Origin: JADJPO01 sp963828555
GTDB taxonomy: Bacteria; Actinomycetota; Actinomycetes; Actinomycetales; Kineosporiaceae
Assembly: GCA_963828555.1 (NCBI GenBank)
Contig: CAWHEL010000005.1
Coordinates: 868,001 to 932,000 of the forward strand
DNA length: 64,000 bases
Reading direction: 5' to 3'
Below the pieces are notes generated by a model. The model saw only the letters and a list, made by a program, of their open reading frames with translations. It ran no database searches and had not been told where the DNA came from. Made by a program: the position numbers and the translations under genes. Below are positions 45,355 to 54,930 of the stretch, piece after piece (the first letter of the stretch is position 1; each line of letters starts with the position of its first letter).

Positions 45355-46293
45355 GTGTCCCCGTACGTGGAACTCGACAGGTCCAGCTGGAGCCGACTGC
45401 GGGAGAACACTCCCCTGCGGCTCACCGCCGACGACCTGGCCGCCCTGGCCGGGCTCGGCGAACGGATCGACCTGAGCGAGGTGGCCGACGTCTACCTGCC
45501 GCTGTCCCGGTTGATCGACCTGTACGTGGGCGCCACCCGAGGCCTGCACGCCGCGACGTCGACCTTCCTGGGCGAGGCCCCGGAGCGTACCCCCTTCGTG
45601 ATCGGTGTCGCCGGCTCGGTCGCGGTGGGCAAGTCGACCACCTCGCGCATCCTGCGCGAGCTGCTGTCGCACTGGCCGCAGACGCCAAACGTCGAGCTGG
45701 TCACCACCGATGGATTCCTTTACCCCAACGCCGAATTGGAGCGCCGCGGCCTGTTGCACCGCAAGGGTTTTCCTGAGTCCTACGACCGCCGTGCCCTGCT
45801 CCGCTTCGTAAGCGCGGTGAAGTCCGGCGAGGCGGAGGTGCGCGCCCCGCTGTACTCCCACCTGACCTACGACATCGTGCCCGGCGAGCAGATCGTCGTC
45901 CGGCGTCCGGACGTGCTGATCGTCGAAGGGCTGAACGTGCTGCAGCCGGCCTCGTTCGTGCGTCGGGACGGCGAGCGACGCAAGGCGATGGCACTGAGCG
46001 ACCTGTTCGACTTCTCCATCTACGTGCACGCCAGACGCGAGTACATCCGGCATTGGTACGTGCAGCGGTTCCTGCGCCTGCGGAAGACCGCCTTCGCAGA
46101 CCCGGAGTCGTATTTCCACCGGTATGCCTGGCTGACCGACGACGAGGCGGTGGCCACCGCCAAGCAGATCTGGCACGAGATCAACGAGCCCAACCTGGTG
46201 CACAACGTGCGCCCTACCAGGGACCGTGCCCGGCTGGTGCTGGTCAAGAGTGCCGACCACTCGATTGCCCATGTACGCCTGCGCAAGGTCTGA
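45355..46293 (+). CDS. coaA: pantothenate kinase, type I
   Basis: Phosphorylates pantothenate, the first step of CoA synthesis; 312 residues. P-loop GVAGSVAVGKSTTSRILREL. Family motifs VELVTTDGFLYPN, RKGFPESYDRRALL and YDIVPGEQIVVRRPDVLIVE. The GTG start was chosen over a TTG 24 bp upstream. It has no clear ribosome site and may be leaderless, as a possible -10 (CACAAT) lies just upstream. Divergent from glmS by 38 bp, so the two promoters must overlap. Confidence 0.95.
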   Translation: MSPYVELDRSSWSRLRENTPLRLTADDLAALAGLGERIDLSEVADVYLPLSRLIDLYVGATRGLHAATSTFLGEAPERTPFVIGVAGSVAVGKSTTSRILRELLSHWPQTPNVELVTTDGFLYPNAELERRGLLHRKGFPESYDRRALLRFVSAVKSGEAEVRAPLYSHLTYDIVPGEQIVVRRPDVLIVEGLNVLQPASFVRRDGERRKAMALSDLFDFSIYVHARREYIRHWYVQRFLRLRKTAFADPESYFHRYAWLTDDEAVATAKQIWHEINEPNLVHNVRPTRDRARLVLVKSADHSIAHVRLRKV

Positions 46294-46307
46294 CCAGACG
46301 AAGTCTC

Positions 46308-47654
46308 CTAGAGCGCCAACCGCTCCTTGACCACCACGGCGAGGGTGTCCGCGATCCGGCGGGCGTGGTCGCTCTCGGCGGCCTCGACCATCACCCGGAC
46401 CAGCGGCTCGGTGCCCGAGGGTCGCAGCAGCACCCGACCGGCCCCGCCCAGTTCCGCCTCGGCCTTGGCCACGGCGGCGGCGACCTGCTCGTCGGAGGAG
46501 GCCCGCGCCTTGTCCACGCCACGCACGTTGACCAGCACCTGTGGCAACCGCTGCATCACGGCGGCGAGGTCGGCCAGTGGGCGCCCGGTCTGGGCCACCC
46601 GGGCCAGCAGGTGCAGGCCGGTGAGCAGCCCGTCGCCGGTGGTGGCGTGGTCGAGCATCACCACGTGGCCGGACTGCTCCCCGCCCAGGGAGTACCCGCC
46701 ACGGCGCATCTCCTCGAGCACGTATCGGTCGCCGACGGCGGTCTGCACCACGTGCACGCCCTCGCGCTGCATCGCGAGCAGGAGACCGAGGTTGCTCATC
46801 ACCGTGGCGACCAGGGTGTCCTCGCGCAGCGCCCCGCGGTCGCGGAAGGCCAGCGCCAGCACGGCCATGATCTGATCGCCGTCCACATCGCGGCCCAGGT
46901 GGTCGATGGCCAGGCAGCGGTCGGCGTCCCCGTCATGGGCGATCCCCGCGACAGCGTCGTTGCTCACCACGGCGTCGCGCAGGTGCTCGAGGTGGGTCGA
47001 GCCGTAGCCGTCGTTGATGTTGCGGCCGTCGGGCTCGGCACCGATCACGATCACCTCGGCACCGGCGGCACGCAGCGCCGCGGGCGAGGCCTTGCTGGCG
47101 GCGCCGTGGGCGCAGTCCACCACGACCTTCAGCCCGTCCAACCGGTGCGGCAGCGTGGCGACCAGCCGGTCGACGTAGCGCTCAGTCGCACCGGGCAGGG
47201 GCAGTACGCGGCCGACGTCGCCGCCGGTGGGCCGCTGCCAGTCCTCACCCATGCGCTGCTCGATCGTGTCCTCGACGTCGTCGGGCAGCTTGTGCCCGCC
47301 TTTGGCGAAGAACTTGATCCCGTTGTCGGGCATCGGGTTGTGCGAGGCCGACAACATGACGCCCAGGTCGGCGCCCATGTCGGCGACCAGCGCCGCGACC
47401 GCCGGGGTGGGGATCACCCCGGCGTCGTACACGTCGACACCGGCGCTGGCCAGCCCCGCGGTCACCGCGGCGGAGAGGAACTCCCCCGAGGCGCGCGGAT
47501 CCCGGCCGATGACCGCCCGCGGTCGGTGCCCGGCGAAGGCACCGACCTCGGCCAGGACGTGCGCCGCGGCGACGGCGAGGTCGAGGGCCATCTCGGCGGT
47601 GACGTCACGGTTGGCGAGACCGCGAACCCCGTCGGTGCCGAAGAGGCGTCCCAC
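46308..47654 (-). CDS. glmM: phosphoglucosamine mutase
   Basis: Converts GlcN-6-P to GlcN-1-P; 448 residues. Phospho-serine loop MLSASHNPMPDNGIKFF; metal loop GDADRCLAIDHLG; substrate loop GGEQSGHVVMLD; phosphate-binding RPSGTEPLVRVMVE. It follows rpsI by 3 bp, so it is probably in the rplM-rpsI transcript. Converges on coaA with a 14-bp gap. Confidence 0.97.
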   Translation of the reverse strand: MGRLFGTDGVRGLANRDVTAEMALDLAVAAAHVLAEVGAFAGHRPRAVIGRDPRASGEFLSAAVTAGLASAGVDVYDAGVIPTPAVAALVADMGADLGVMLSASHNPMPDNGIKFFAKGGHKLPDDVEDTIEQRMGEDWQRPTGGDVGRVLPLPGATERYVDRLVATLPHRLDGLKVVVDCAHGAASKASPAALRAAGAEVIVIGAEPDGRNINDGYGSTHLEHLRDAVVSNDAVAGIAHDGDADRCLAIDHLGRDVDGDQIMAVLALAFRDRGALREDTLVATVMSNLGLLLAMQREGVHVVQTAVGDRYVLEEMRRGGYSLGGEQSGHVVMLDHATTGDGLLTGLHLLARVAQTGRPLADLAAVMQRLPQVLVNVRGVDKARASSDEQVAAAVAKAEAELGGAGRVLLRPSGTEPLVRVMVEAAESDHARRIADTLAVVVKERLAL

Positions 47655-47657
47655 GCC

Positions 47658-48191
47658 TCAGCGCTTGCTGTACTGCGGCGCCTTGCGCGCCTTCTTGAGA
47701 CCGGCCTTCTTGCGCTCCTTCACCCGTGCGTCACGGGTCAGGAATCCGGCCTTCTTCAGCGTGGGGCGGTTCGCGTCGACGTCGATCCCGTTCAGCGACC
47801 GGGCCACGCCCAGGCGGAGCGCGCCGGCCTGGCCGGACGAGCCGCCGCCGTGGATGCGGGCGATCACGTCGAACCGGCCCTCGAGCTCGGTCACCCGGAA
47901 GGGTTCGTTGACCAGCTGCTGGTGCACCTTGTTCGGGAAGTAGGCCTCGAGCGTGCGGCCGTTGATCTTCCAGGTACCGGAGCCGGGAACCAGGCGGACC
48001 CTGGCGATCGCCTCCTTGCGCCGGCCAGTGGCCGCGCCCGGGGCGGTGATGCTGGAGCCACCCCCACGAAGCGCGGGGGTGCTCGTGCTGTAGCTGCTGG
48101 GGGCGTCCGCGTCGTCGACAGCATCGACGGTGTCGACGCCGGCATCGGCGTCTGTGAGCCCCTCGTTCGGCTCGCTGGTGGTCTCGGCCAC
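47658..48191 (-). CDS. rpsI: 30S ribosomal protein S9
   Basis: 177 residues, longer than the usual 130 because of an acidic N-terminal extension of about 50 residues (GLTDADAGVDTVDAVDDADA). The S9 core is TGRRKEAIARVRLVPGSG, RIHGGGSSGQAGALRLGVAR, and the C-terminal tail KKARKAPQYSKR, which reaches the P-site tRNA. Extensions of this kind occur in actinobacteria. Downstream of rplM by 15 bp. Confidence 0.97.
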   Translation of the reverse strand: MAETTSEPNEGLTDADAGVDTVDAVDDADAPSSYSTSTPALRGGGSSITAPGAATGRRKEAIARVRLVPGSGTWKINGRTLEAYFPNKVHQQLVNEPFRVTELEGRFDVIARIHGGGSSGQAGALRLGVARSLNGIDVDANRPTLKKAGFLTRDARVKERKKAGLKKARKAPQYSKR

Positions 48192-48206
48192 GATTCTCCT
48201 GGTCCT

Positions 48207-48650
48207 TTACTGCGCGACTTGGGTGATCTCGAACGGCGCCGGCTGCTGCGCCTGGTGGGGGTGCTCCGGACCCGCGTACACCTTGAGCTTGCTGAGCTGC
48301 GCCCGGCCCAGGGTGTTCTTGGGGAGCATGCCGCGCACAGCCTTCTCGACCGCACGCTCCGGGTGCTTGGCCAACAGGTCGACGTATCCGACGGCGGTCA
48401 GGCCGCCCGGGTAGCCGGAGTGGCGGTAGGCCTTCTTCTGCTCCCGCTTGTTACCGGTCAGCGCGACCTTGTCGGCGTTGATCACGATCACGAAGTCGCC
48501 GGTGTCGACATGCGGGGCGAAGGTCGCCTTGTGCTTGCCGCGCAGCAGCGTCGCCGCCTGGACGGCGAGCCGGCCGAGGACGACGTCGGTCGCGTCGATG
48601 ACGTGCCAGCGACGCTCGACGTCGGCTGGCTTGGGGGTGTACGTGCGCAC
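48207..48650 (-). CDS. rplM: 50S ribosomal protein L13
   Basis: 147 residues; starts MRTYTPKPADVERRWHVIDA from a GTG (an ATG upstream would add an out-of-family leader). Core LGRLAVQAATLLRGKHKATF, HVDTGDFVIVINADKVALTG and YRHSGYPGGLTAVGYVDLLA. First gene of the rplM-rpsI-glmM run. The 214-bp region to the divergent sthA gene should hold the promoter. Confidence 0.97.
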   Translation of the reverse strand: MRTYTPKPADVERRWHVIDATDVVLGRLAVQAATLLRGKHKATFAPHVDTGDFVIVINADKVALTGNKREQKKAYRHSGYPGGLTAVGYVDLLAKHPERAVEKAVRGMLPKNTLGRAQLSKLKVYAGPEHPHQAQQPAPFEITQVAQ

Positions 48651-48864
48651 GGTCGTACCTTCGTCCTCATCCGGATGTCTGTCGCGGCGCGGCGCCCGGA
48701 GCTGTCCAGGGACACCTGCCGCGGGCTCCGTCCGCAGGAAACGAACGGAATACCACAACGACCCGCAAGGTTACCGGCGCGTCGGCAAGGGGTCAAAACG
48801 CGTCCATGCAGCACGCTGAGCAACAGCCTGATCACCCTTCCCCTCGTGCCCGCAGGAGCAGCCG

Positions 48865-50274
48865 ATGTCACCGTTCGACTACGACGTCCTGGTCCTCGGC
48901 TCGGGCCCAGGTGGGCAGAAGGCAGCCATCGCCGCGGCGAAGCTGGGCCGTCGAGTGGCCGTGGTCGAACGGCGCAGCATGGTCGGCGGGGTGTGCATCA
49001 ACACCGGCACCATCCCCTCCAAGACCCTGCGCGAGGCGGTGCTGTATCTGACCGGCATGAACATGCGCGACCTGTACGGGCAGAACTACCGGGTCAAGGA
49101 CGACATCACGGTCACCGATCTGCTCTCCCGCACCCAGCATGTGATCGGGCGGGAGATCGAGGTGATCCGCAGTCAGCTGTTCCGCAACGGGGTCGACCTG
49201 CTGCACGGCACGGCACGCTTCGTCGACGACCACCTGGTCGCCGTCCGGCTGGACGACGACGCCGAGCGCCGGGTGAGCGCCGACAAGGTCGTGATCGCCA
49301 CCGGTACCCGCCCGGCCCGCCCGGCCACGGTGGCCTTCGACGACGTCCGGATCCTGGACTCGGACGGGATCCTGGGGCTGACCACGATCCCCCGCTCGCT
49401 GGTGGTGGTGGGCGCCGGCGTGATCGGGATCGAGTACGCCTCGATGTTCGCCGCGCTCGGCTCACGGGTGACCGTGGTCGAGTCCCGGGATCGGATGCTC
49501 GACTTCTGCGACTCCGAGGTGGTCGAGGCGCTGAAGTTCCACCTGCGTGACCTGTCGGTGAGCTTCCGGTTCGGCGAGACGGTGTCGGCGGTGGAGGCCA
49601 ACGAGCACGGCACGATCACCACCTTGGCCAGCGGCAAGCGGATCCCGGCCGACACCGTGATGTACTCCGCTGGCCGGCAGGGCTCGACCGAGGAGCTGGA
49701 GCTGGAGAACGCCGGGCTGAGCGCCGACGGCCGGGGGCGGATCTCGGTCGGCCCGAACTACCAGACCCTGGTCGGCCACATCTACGCCGTGGGTGATGTG
49801 ATCGGGTTCCCGGCGCTGGCCGCCACCTCGATGGAGCAGGGACGACTCGCGGCCTACCACGCCTGCGACGAGCCGGCCAACAGCCTGGTGGCGCTGCAGC
49901 CGATCGGGATCTACACGATTCCGGAGATCAGCTATTGCGGGCACACCGAGGACGAGCTGACCACCTCGTCGGTGCCCTACGAGGTGGGCATCTCGCGCTA
50001 CCGCGAACTGGCCCGCGGGCAGATCATCGGCGACTCCTACGGCATGTTGAAGCTTCTGGTCTCCACCCGTACCCGCCGGCTGCTCGGGGTGCACGTGTTC
50101 GGATCCCAGGCCACCGAGCTGGTCCACCTCGGGCAGGCGATCATGACCTGCGACGGCACCGTCGACCACCTGGTCGACACGGTCTTCAACTACCCGACCC
50201 TGTCCGAGGCCTACAAGGTGGCGGCGCTGGATGCGGTGAACAAGATGCGTGCCGTCGAGCGCTTCGGCGCCTGA
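48865..50274 (+). CDS. sthA: soluble NAD(P)+ transhydrogenase (Si-specific)
   Basis: FAD pyridine-nucleotide oxidoreductase of 469 residues. FAD motif VLVLGSGPGGQKAAIAAAKL. The redox site reads GGVCINTGTIPSKTLREAV: the first Cys remains but the second is Thr, the pattern that separates SthA from lipoamide dehydrogenase and mycothione reductase. NAD motif VVVGAGVIGIEYASMFAALG. It should balance NADPH and NADH. AGGAGC precedes the ATG. Converges on the ABC-F gene. Confidence 0.92.
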   Translation: MSPFDYDVLVLGSGPGGQKAAIAAAKLGRRVAVVERRSMVGGVCINTGTIPSKTLREAVLYLTGMNMRDLYGQNYRVKDDITVTDLLSRTQHVIGREIEVIRSQLFRNGVDLLHGTARFVDDHLVAVRLDDDAERRVSADKVVIATGTRPARPATVAFDDVRILDSDGILGLTTIPRSLVVVGAGVIGIEYASMFAALGSRVTVVESRDRMLDFCDSEVVEALKFHLRDLSVSFRFGETVSAVEANEHGTITTLASGKRIPADTVMYSAGRQGSTEELELENAGLSADGRGRISVGPNYQTLVGHIYAVGDVIGFPALAATSMEQGRLAAYHACDEPANSLVALQPIGIYTIPEISYCGHTEDELTTSSVPYEVGISRYRELARGQIIGDSYGMLKLLVSTRTRRLLGVHVFGSQATELVHLGQAIMTCDGTVDHLVDTVFNYPTLSEAYKVAALDAVNKMRAVERFGA

Positions 50275-50296
50275 TCCGCCGCACCGACGTCACCGG

Positions 50297-51994
50297 TCAG
50301 CGCTCCCGGACCACTCGGGTCTCGTCCCAGACCGGCTCGTCCGAGGTGTAGACCGCGCCGTCCGCGCCGAAGACCAGGAAGCGGTCGAACCGGCGGGCGA
50401 ACCACCGGTCGTGGGTGACCGCGAGCACCGTTCCCTCGAACGCCTCCAGCGCCGTCTCGAGCGCCTCCGCCGAGTGCAGATCGAGGTTGTCCGTCGGCTC
50501 GTCCAGCAGCAGCAGGGTGGCGCCGGACAGCTCCAGCAGCAGGATCTGCAGGCGCGCCTGCTGTCCCCCGGAGAGGGAGTCGAACGTCTGCTCGGACGCA
50601 CGGGCCAACTCGTACCGGTCCAGAGCGCGGGCGGCCTGCTCACGCGGCATCCCCGGCCGGTGATCGGTGCCCCGGTGCAGGATCTCGAGCAGCGTGCGTC
50701 CCCGCAGCTCGGGATGGTCGTGGGTCTGTGCGAACCACCCCGGCCGCACCCGCGCCCCCAGCTTGGCCCTGCCCGTGTGCGGCACCGCCGGCACGATGAT
50801 CTCGTCCACCGGGCGGTGCTCGGGCTCGGGGTCGCTGCCGCCCGCGGCCAGCAGACGCAGGAAGTGCGACTTGCCCGAGCCGTTCGACCCGAGGGCGGCC
50901 ACCCGCTCACCGAACCAGATCTCGGCGTCGAAGGGCTGCATGAGGCCGGTGAGCTCGAGCCCCTCGCAGACGATGGCCCGCTTGCCGGTGCGACCGCCGG
51001 CCAGCCGCATGGTGACCTTCTGCTCGTTCGGCACCTGCAGCGGCGGGCCGGCCTCCTCGAACTTGCGCAGTCGCGTCAGCGAAGCCTGGTAGCGCGAGGA
51101 CATTCCGTCGTTGTACTCGGCCTTGATCTTCAGCATCTGGACCAGGGCCTTGATCTTCGCGTGCTCCTCGTCCCAGCGCCGCCGCAGTTCCTCGAGCCGG
51201 GAGTTGCGCTCCGCCCGCGCGGCTGGATAGGTGCCGAACGAGCCACCGTGCACCCAGGCGGAGGCGCCCACAGCGGTCGGCTCGAGGGTCACCACGTGGG
51301 TGGCTGCCTGAGCGAGCAGCTCACGGTCGTGCGAGACCAGCAGCACCGTCTTCGGCGTCTCGTTCAGGCGCTCCTCCAGCCAGCGCTTGGCGGGCACGTC
51401 GAGGTAGTTGTCCGGCTCGTCGAGCAGCAGCACCTCGTCCGGGCCGCGCAGTAGCGCCTCCAGCACCAGCCGCTTCTGCTCGCCCCCGCTGAGCGTGGCC
51501 AGCTCCCGCCACTGGGCCCGGTCATACGGCACGCCGAGAGCGGCGACGGTGCAGACGTCCCACATCGTCTCGGCCTCGTAGCCACCGGCATCGGCCCAGT
51601 CCGACAGCGTCTGGGCGTAGCGCATCTGCGTCGGCTCGTCGTCCGCCTCCATCATGGCCAGCTCAGCGGCCTCGAGTGCCGTGGCGGCTTCCCTGATCCG
51701 TTGCGGTGCAACAGAAATCATCAGCCCACGGACGTCCTTCGGGCCCACGTCATCGGGCGCTCCGCGTTGGCCGACGAACTGGCGCATCACGCCCAGCCCT
51801 CCACTACGGATCACCGCACCGGCCTGGGCCTGGAGATCGCCGGCGATGATCCGGAGCAGGGTCGTCTTCCCGGTGCCGTTCGGCCCGACCAGCGCCACCG
51901 TGGCGCCGTCCCCGACGCGGAAGTTCACCTCGTCGAGCAGGGGGCGCCCGTCGGGCAGCGAGAACGAGACGCCGTTGACCTCGACATGACCCAT
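50297..51994 (-). CDS. ABC-F family ATPase
   Basis: Cytoplasmic protein of 565 residues with two ATP-binding domains and no membrane part. Walker A VALVGPNGTGKTTLL and ALGSNGSGKSHFLRLL; signatures TLSGGEQKRLVLEALL and SLSGGQQARLQILLLE; Walker B LLLDEPDNYLD and LLLDEPTDNLD. The charged linker between them (about 265-330) has KIKAEYNDGMSSRYQASLTR. ABC-F proteins act on the ribosome, in translation or antibiotic protection; which applies is unknown. Start MGHVEVNGVSF was preferred to an upstream ATG. Confidence 0.92.
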   Translation of the reverse strand: MGHVEVNGVSFSLPDGRPLLDEVNFRVGDGATVALVGPNGTGKTTLLRIIAGDLQAQAGAVIRSGGLGVMRQFVGQRGAPDDVGPKDVRGLMISVAPQRIREAATALEAAELAMMEADDEPTQMRYAQTLSDWADAGGYEAETMWDVCTVAALGVPYDRAQWRELATLSGGEQKRLVLEALLRGPDEVLLLDEPDNYLDVPAKRWLEERLNETPKTVLLVSHDRELLAQAATHVVTLEPTAVGASAWVHGGSFGTYPAARAERNSRLEELRRRWDEEHAKIKALVQMLKIKAEYNDGMSSRYQASLTRLRKFEEAGPPLQVPNEQKVTMRLAGGRTGKRAIVCEGLELTGLMQPFDAEIWFGERVAALGSNGSGKSHFLRLLAAGGSDPEPEHRPVDEIIVPAVPHTGRAKLGARVRPGWFAQTHDHPELRGRTLLEILHRGTDHRPGMPREQAARALDRYELARASEQTFDSLSGGQQARLQILLLELSGATLLLLDEPTDNLDLHSAEALETALEAFEGTVLAVTHDRWFARRFDRFLVFGADGAVYTSDEPVWDETRVVRER

Positions 51995-52085
51995 CCCGCC
52001 AGTCTGCCCTGCCTGCACCCATGGCAGCGAGGCAGATATCGCTGGGGCCTTCCCGCTCATCGCCCACCCGGAGTCACCCCATCGA

Positions 52086-52101
52086 CGTCCCCGCGGGGAC
52101 G
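52086..52101. repeat. dispersed 16-bp palindrome, copy 3
   Basis: CGTCCCCGCGGGGACG inside the last codons of the DUF222/HNH gene, in a non-conserved C-terminal tail. Confidence 0.8.
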
Positions 52102-52830
52102 TCGGCCGTCCCGGGTCAGGTCGCAGAGGGCGCCCACCGCCCAGCCGAGGTCGAGCCGCTCACCGCTCCAGTGACAGGTGGGCTCCGGCACCGTCTGACG
52201 TGGGATCCACGAGAGATCGTCAGAGGAGATCCCGTCGAGCTGGGGCGATGACGGCAGGATCCTCCCGTCGCGGTCACGCACCTCGACCACCGCCCCGTCG
52301 AGCGTGACCGTGAAGCCCCGCTCATGAACTGCCGTGTGGTGGAAGCGGCAGAGCAGCACCAGGTTCGCCAGCGTGGTCGGGCCGCCGTCGGCCCAGTGCA
52401 CGATGTGGTGGGCATCGACCCAACGATGCTCCGTGCAACCCGGAAAGACGCATCCGCGATCACGGGCGGCCAGTGCCCGGCGCACCCGCCTCGGCACCAC
52501 CTGCTGCCGACGACCGACGTCGAGCGGCGATCCATCCGGGCCGAACAGCACGCCCTGGAGCCAGGTGTCGCAACCGATTCGGCGCAGCACCTGCCCGGTC
52601 AACCGGATCCCGTCGGGAGAGAGCTCCCCCGTTTCGAACGGCTCCGGATCGCGCCCTTCGGCCAGCACGTCGAGATCCACATGGACGGCCAGCAGGTATC
52701 TGTCCCCGGTCTGTCGAGCTGCGGGGCCGTGAGCCAGGAAGGACTCCGCGGCGTTCACCAGACCCCGGGCCAGACGCCCGGCCAACACCGCTTCAGGGTA
52801 CCGGCGCGGGCGGACGTAGGGTCCGCGCGC

Positions 52831-53842
52831 GGTAGATGTCCACGATCTGGGTGGCTTCGGGCAGGAGCTTGCCGGCCAGGTTCCAGATCCAGACGGCCCC
52901 GTCGCCCAGGACGACGAGTTGGCGGATGTGGTCGCCGCCGCGGCGGCGGGCCTCGGCGGCGACCAGGGGCCCGAACTCGGCGGCGGGGGCGAAGGAGGCC
53001 AGGTAGCTGGAGGAGCCGGGCTCACGCACCGGGTACCCGTCGTCGTCGAGTTCGGACTGGGTGAAGACGCACGCGAGCTTGACCTCGCGGGTGCGGGCCC
53101 GCCCGTCGTCGGGCAGTGTCCCGCCGTGGGTGTCGGGGCGGTCGGTCTTGCCGGCCCGGCCCGCGGTTTCGGCGGGGGTCATCGGCACGCCGGTGCCGTC
53201 GATCGCGACGTAGAGGATGTCCGGTAACGGTGAGGGTGGCAGCGGGACCAGGGTCCGGGCCCGGATCGCCTCGGCCCGGGCGGTGATCGCCGCCGCGGCG
53301 GCCTGCCCGTCGGCCTCCGCGGCCCGCTGGACGGCCTTGGCGTTCACCTGCACGCCGGCCAGGTCGCCCAGCAGCCGCCCGGCGGGCGCGAACGGCGCCG
53401 CCGCACCGGCCCGGTCGATCATCGCGCGTACCCCCGGGGTCAGGCACGTGCCGGTCACACCCAACTGCTCGTCCCGGGGCGCCCGGCCGTGCCCGCAGGC
53501 GGCGCAGTGGTACCAGGCCCGCCGCAACGCCACCGGCCCGAGCACCGTGTGCAGAGTCTTGTCCCGGTAGCCGACGAACTCGCCCTGATGCCCGTGCCCG
53601 CAGTCGATGCGTTGCCCGCGGTGACCGGGATCGGCGCCCAGCAGCCGCCCCAGCAAACGACCCACCCAACGCCAGCACCGCCGTACGGATCGCCAGCTCC
53701 ACCGCTTCCAGCCCGGCGCCGTCACCGGCAGACACCTGCCCGGCCACCTGCCCGGCCAGCAGGCACGTCAGCCGCGTGATCTCGGCGGTCGCCTCCGCCC
53801 GGATACCGGCTTCGAGCCCGTCCAGGCCCTGGCTGCAGAGCC
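52831..53842 (-). mobile_element. internal fragment of the ISKra4-type IS (both ends missing)
   Basis: Matches 33434-34444 of the intact IS in reverse orientation at near identity. Differences noticed by eye are one extra T (GTCGTTTGC here, GTCGTTGC there) that breaks the transposase frame, and one C-to-G change in the LTPG(L/V)RAM codon. Neither inverted repeat is present and no target duplication was seen. It retains the first two catalytic acids and lacks the last. It lies inside the DUF222/HNH gene. Confidence 0.93.
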
Positions 53843-54567
53843 GGGGCAGATCCAGGGTCGACGCCGGGATCAGGGCCGAGGCTGGAGCCGGCGGCCGGGC
53901 TGGGGTCGGCCGCGGCCTCCAGCGCCCGAAAGACCAGTTCGGCGTCCTCGGCCGAAAGCACCATGGTCAGCTCTATCGCTCCTCCTGGCAGGTAGCGGCG
54001 GTGAACCTGCCCGATCTCCGGCTCGGGCTCGTCATCGCTGGACCTCGACCGGGCCGGGTCGTCGGCCGGATCCGGACGCGTCGCCCGACGATAGCCACCG
54101 GCGATCCGCTCGAGGTGGGTCGCCGTGCCGGACTCGGCCACCTCGAGCCAGGTCTGTTCGTCCTCCGGAGTGGCTACCCGAGTCACCGCTCGCACCTTCG
54201 AGTAGGAGATCCGACCCTCGTCGAAGGCGCGCGATACAGCCGGCAGAGTCTCCAACGCCCGAGCCACCCGCACTCGCTCCCGCGCCGAGTGCAGCGAGAT
54301 GCCGCACCGCCAGGAGAGCCAGTGTGCGCAGGACCGCACACCCGCGCCGGCCCACCCCTGCCTGCGGTCGAAGGCCGCGACCAGGGCCAGGAAGCGGGAC
54401 TCCATGGCGAACAGCTGGGAGGCGCAGGCGACCAACTCACGCTCGATCACTTCCAGCGGCGGTTCGGAACCTGACGGCGCCGAGCTCGGCATTCCGATCC
54501 GGGCGCCGTCGCGAAGAGGGCCGGCCTCCGCATGCACGTGCACTGTCATCGAACTCTCCATCTGCTA

Positions 54568-54583
54568 TCCGACAGATGTTCGA
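54568..54583 (-). promoter_or_regulatory. LexA-type SOS box
   Basis: Read on the minus strand: TCGAACATCTGTCGGA, matching the actinobacterial LexA pattern TCGAAC-N4-GTTCGA at most positions (left half exact, right half two changes). It lies 19 bp before the ATG of the DUF222/HNH gene, where LexA would block transcription. Confidence 0.65.
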
Positions 54584-54645
54584 ATCGTGCCAGGAGGGTC
54601 GGACAATCCACACACGGTGCCGATCGGTGACGTCGTGCCACGAAA

Positions 54646-54661
54646 CGTCCCCGCGGGGACG
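54646..54661. repeat. dispersed 16-bp palindrome, copy 4
   Basis: CGTCCCCGCGGGGACG in the non-coding region upstream of the DUF222/HNH gene. Confidence 0.8.
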
Positions 54662-54684
54662 CCTACGTTCCACTCGGAAGGCGG

Positions 54685-54765
54685 CGGTCGGCACGGTCGG
54701 CACGGTCGGCACGGTCGGCACGGGCGGCACGGTCGGCACGGTCGGCACGGTCGGCACGGGCGGCA
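54685..54765. repeat. tandem repeat, nine copies of a 9-bp unit
   Basis: Unit CGGTCGGCA; copies 5 and 9 read CGGGCGGCA. On the minus strand it encodes an Ala-Asp-Arg run. The copy number is a multiple of three bases, so length changes would not shift a frame. Confidence 0.9.
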
Positions 54766-54930
54766 CGCACGGCGCGACGGAGCATCGAGGTCACCACCGG
54801 ACCATGGAAGAACTGCACGACGGCCCAGTACGCGCGGCCCCGCCAGCCGTGAAGGGTCCGCCGGTTCCAGAACGCACTTCCTGCAGGCCCTCGAGTCACC
54901 GGAGGCCGAGGCGGCCCTGGTCGCTGCGGC

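Larger units (their letters stand above)
52057..54549 (-). pseudogene. DUF222/HNH endonuclease gene (13E12 type) interrupted by an IS fragment
   Basis: The 5' part (53843-54549) encodes a DUF222 N-terminus (VIERELVACASQLFAMESRF, GVRSCAHWLSWRCGISLHSA, FDEGRISYSKVRAVTRVATP). The 3' part (52057-52830) resumes with AGRLARGLVNAAESFLAHG and ends in an HNH domain (CVFPGCTEHRWVDAHHIVHW, LANLVLLCRFHHTAVHERGF) with all HNH and zinc residues. A 1,012-bp piece of the IS lies between them. The ATG at 54549 has GGAGAG upstream; an ATG 12 bp earlier does not. A LexA-type box stands just before it. Relatives in mycobacteria are LexA-regulated. The product is certainly not made whole. Confidence 0.88.
54584..54930. 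other. 347-bp region with gene remnants and a tandem repeat
   Basis: No intact gene. One minus frame gives FWNRRTLHGWRGRAYWAVVQ then FFHGPVVTSMLRRAVRA before running into the 9-bp repeat; this has the look of a true C-terminus, but no start or family can be given. It contains palindrome copy 4 and the tandem repeat at 54685. Confidence 0.45.

Noticed and set aside
46053..49550. 1,165-codon plus-strand open frame across glmM, rpsI and rplM
   Set aside because: Antisense to three conserved genes; no motif of its own.
54571..54590. GTTCGAATC resembling a tRNA T-loop
   Set aside because: The bases around it do not form a T-stem, and no acceptor, D or anticodon stems are found upstream. It is the right half of the SOS box region.
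54685..54765. Tandem repeat considered as a CRISPR array
   Set aside because: Units are 9 bp with no spacers.
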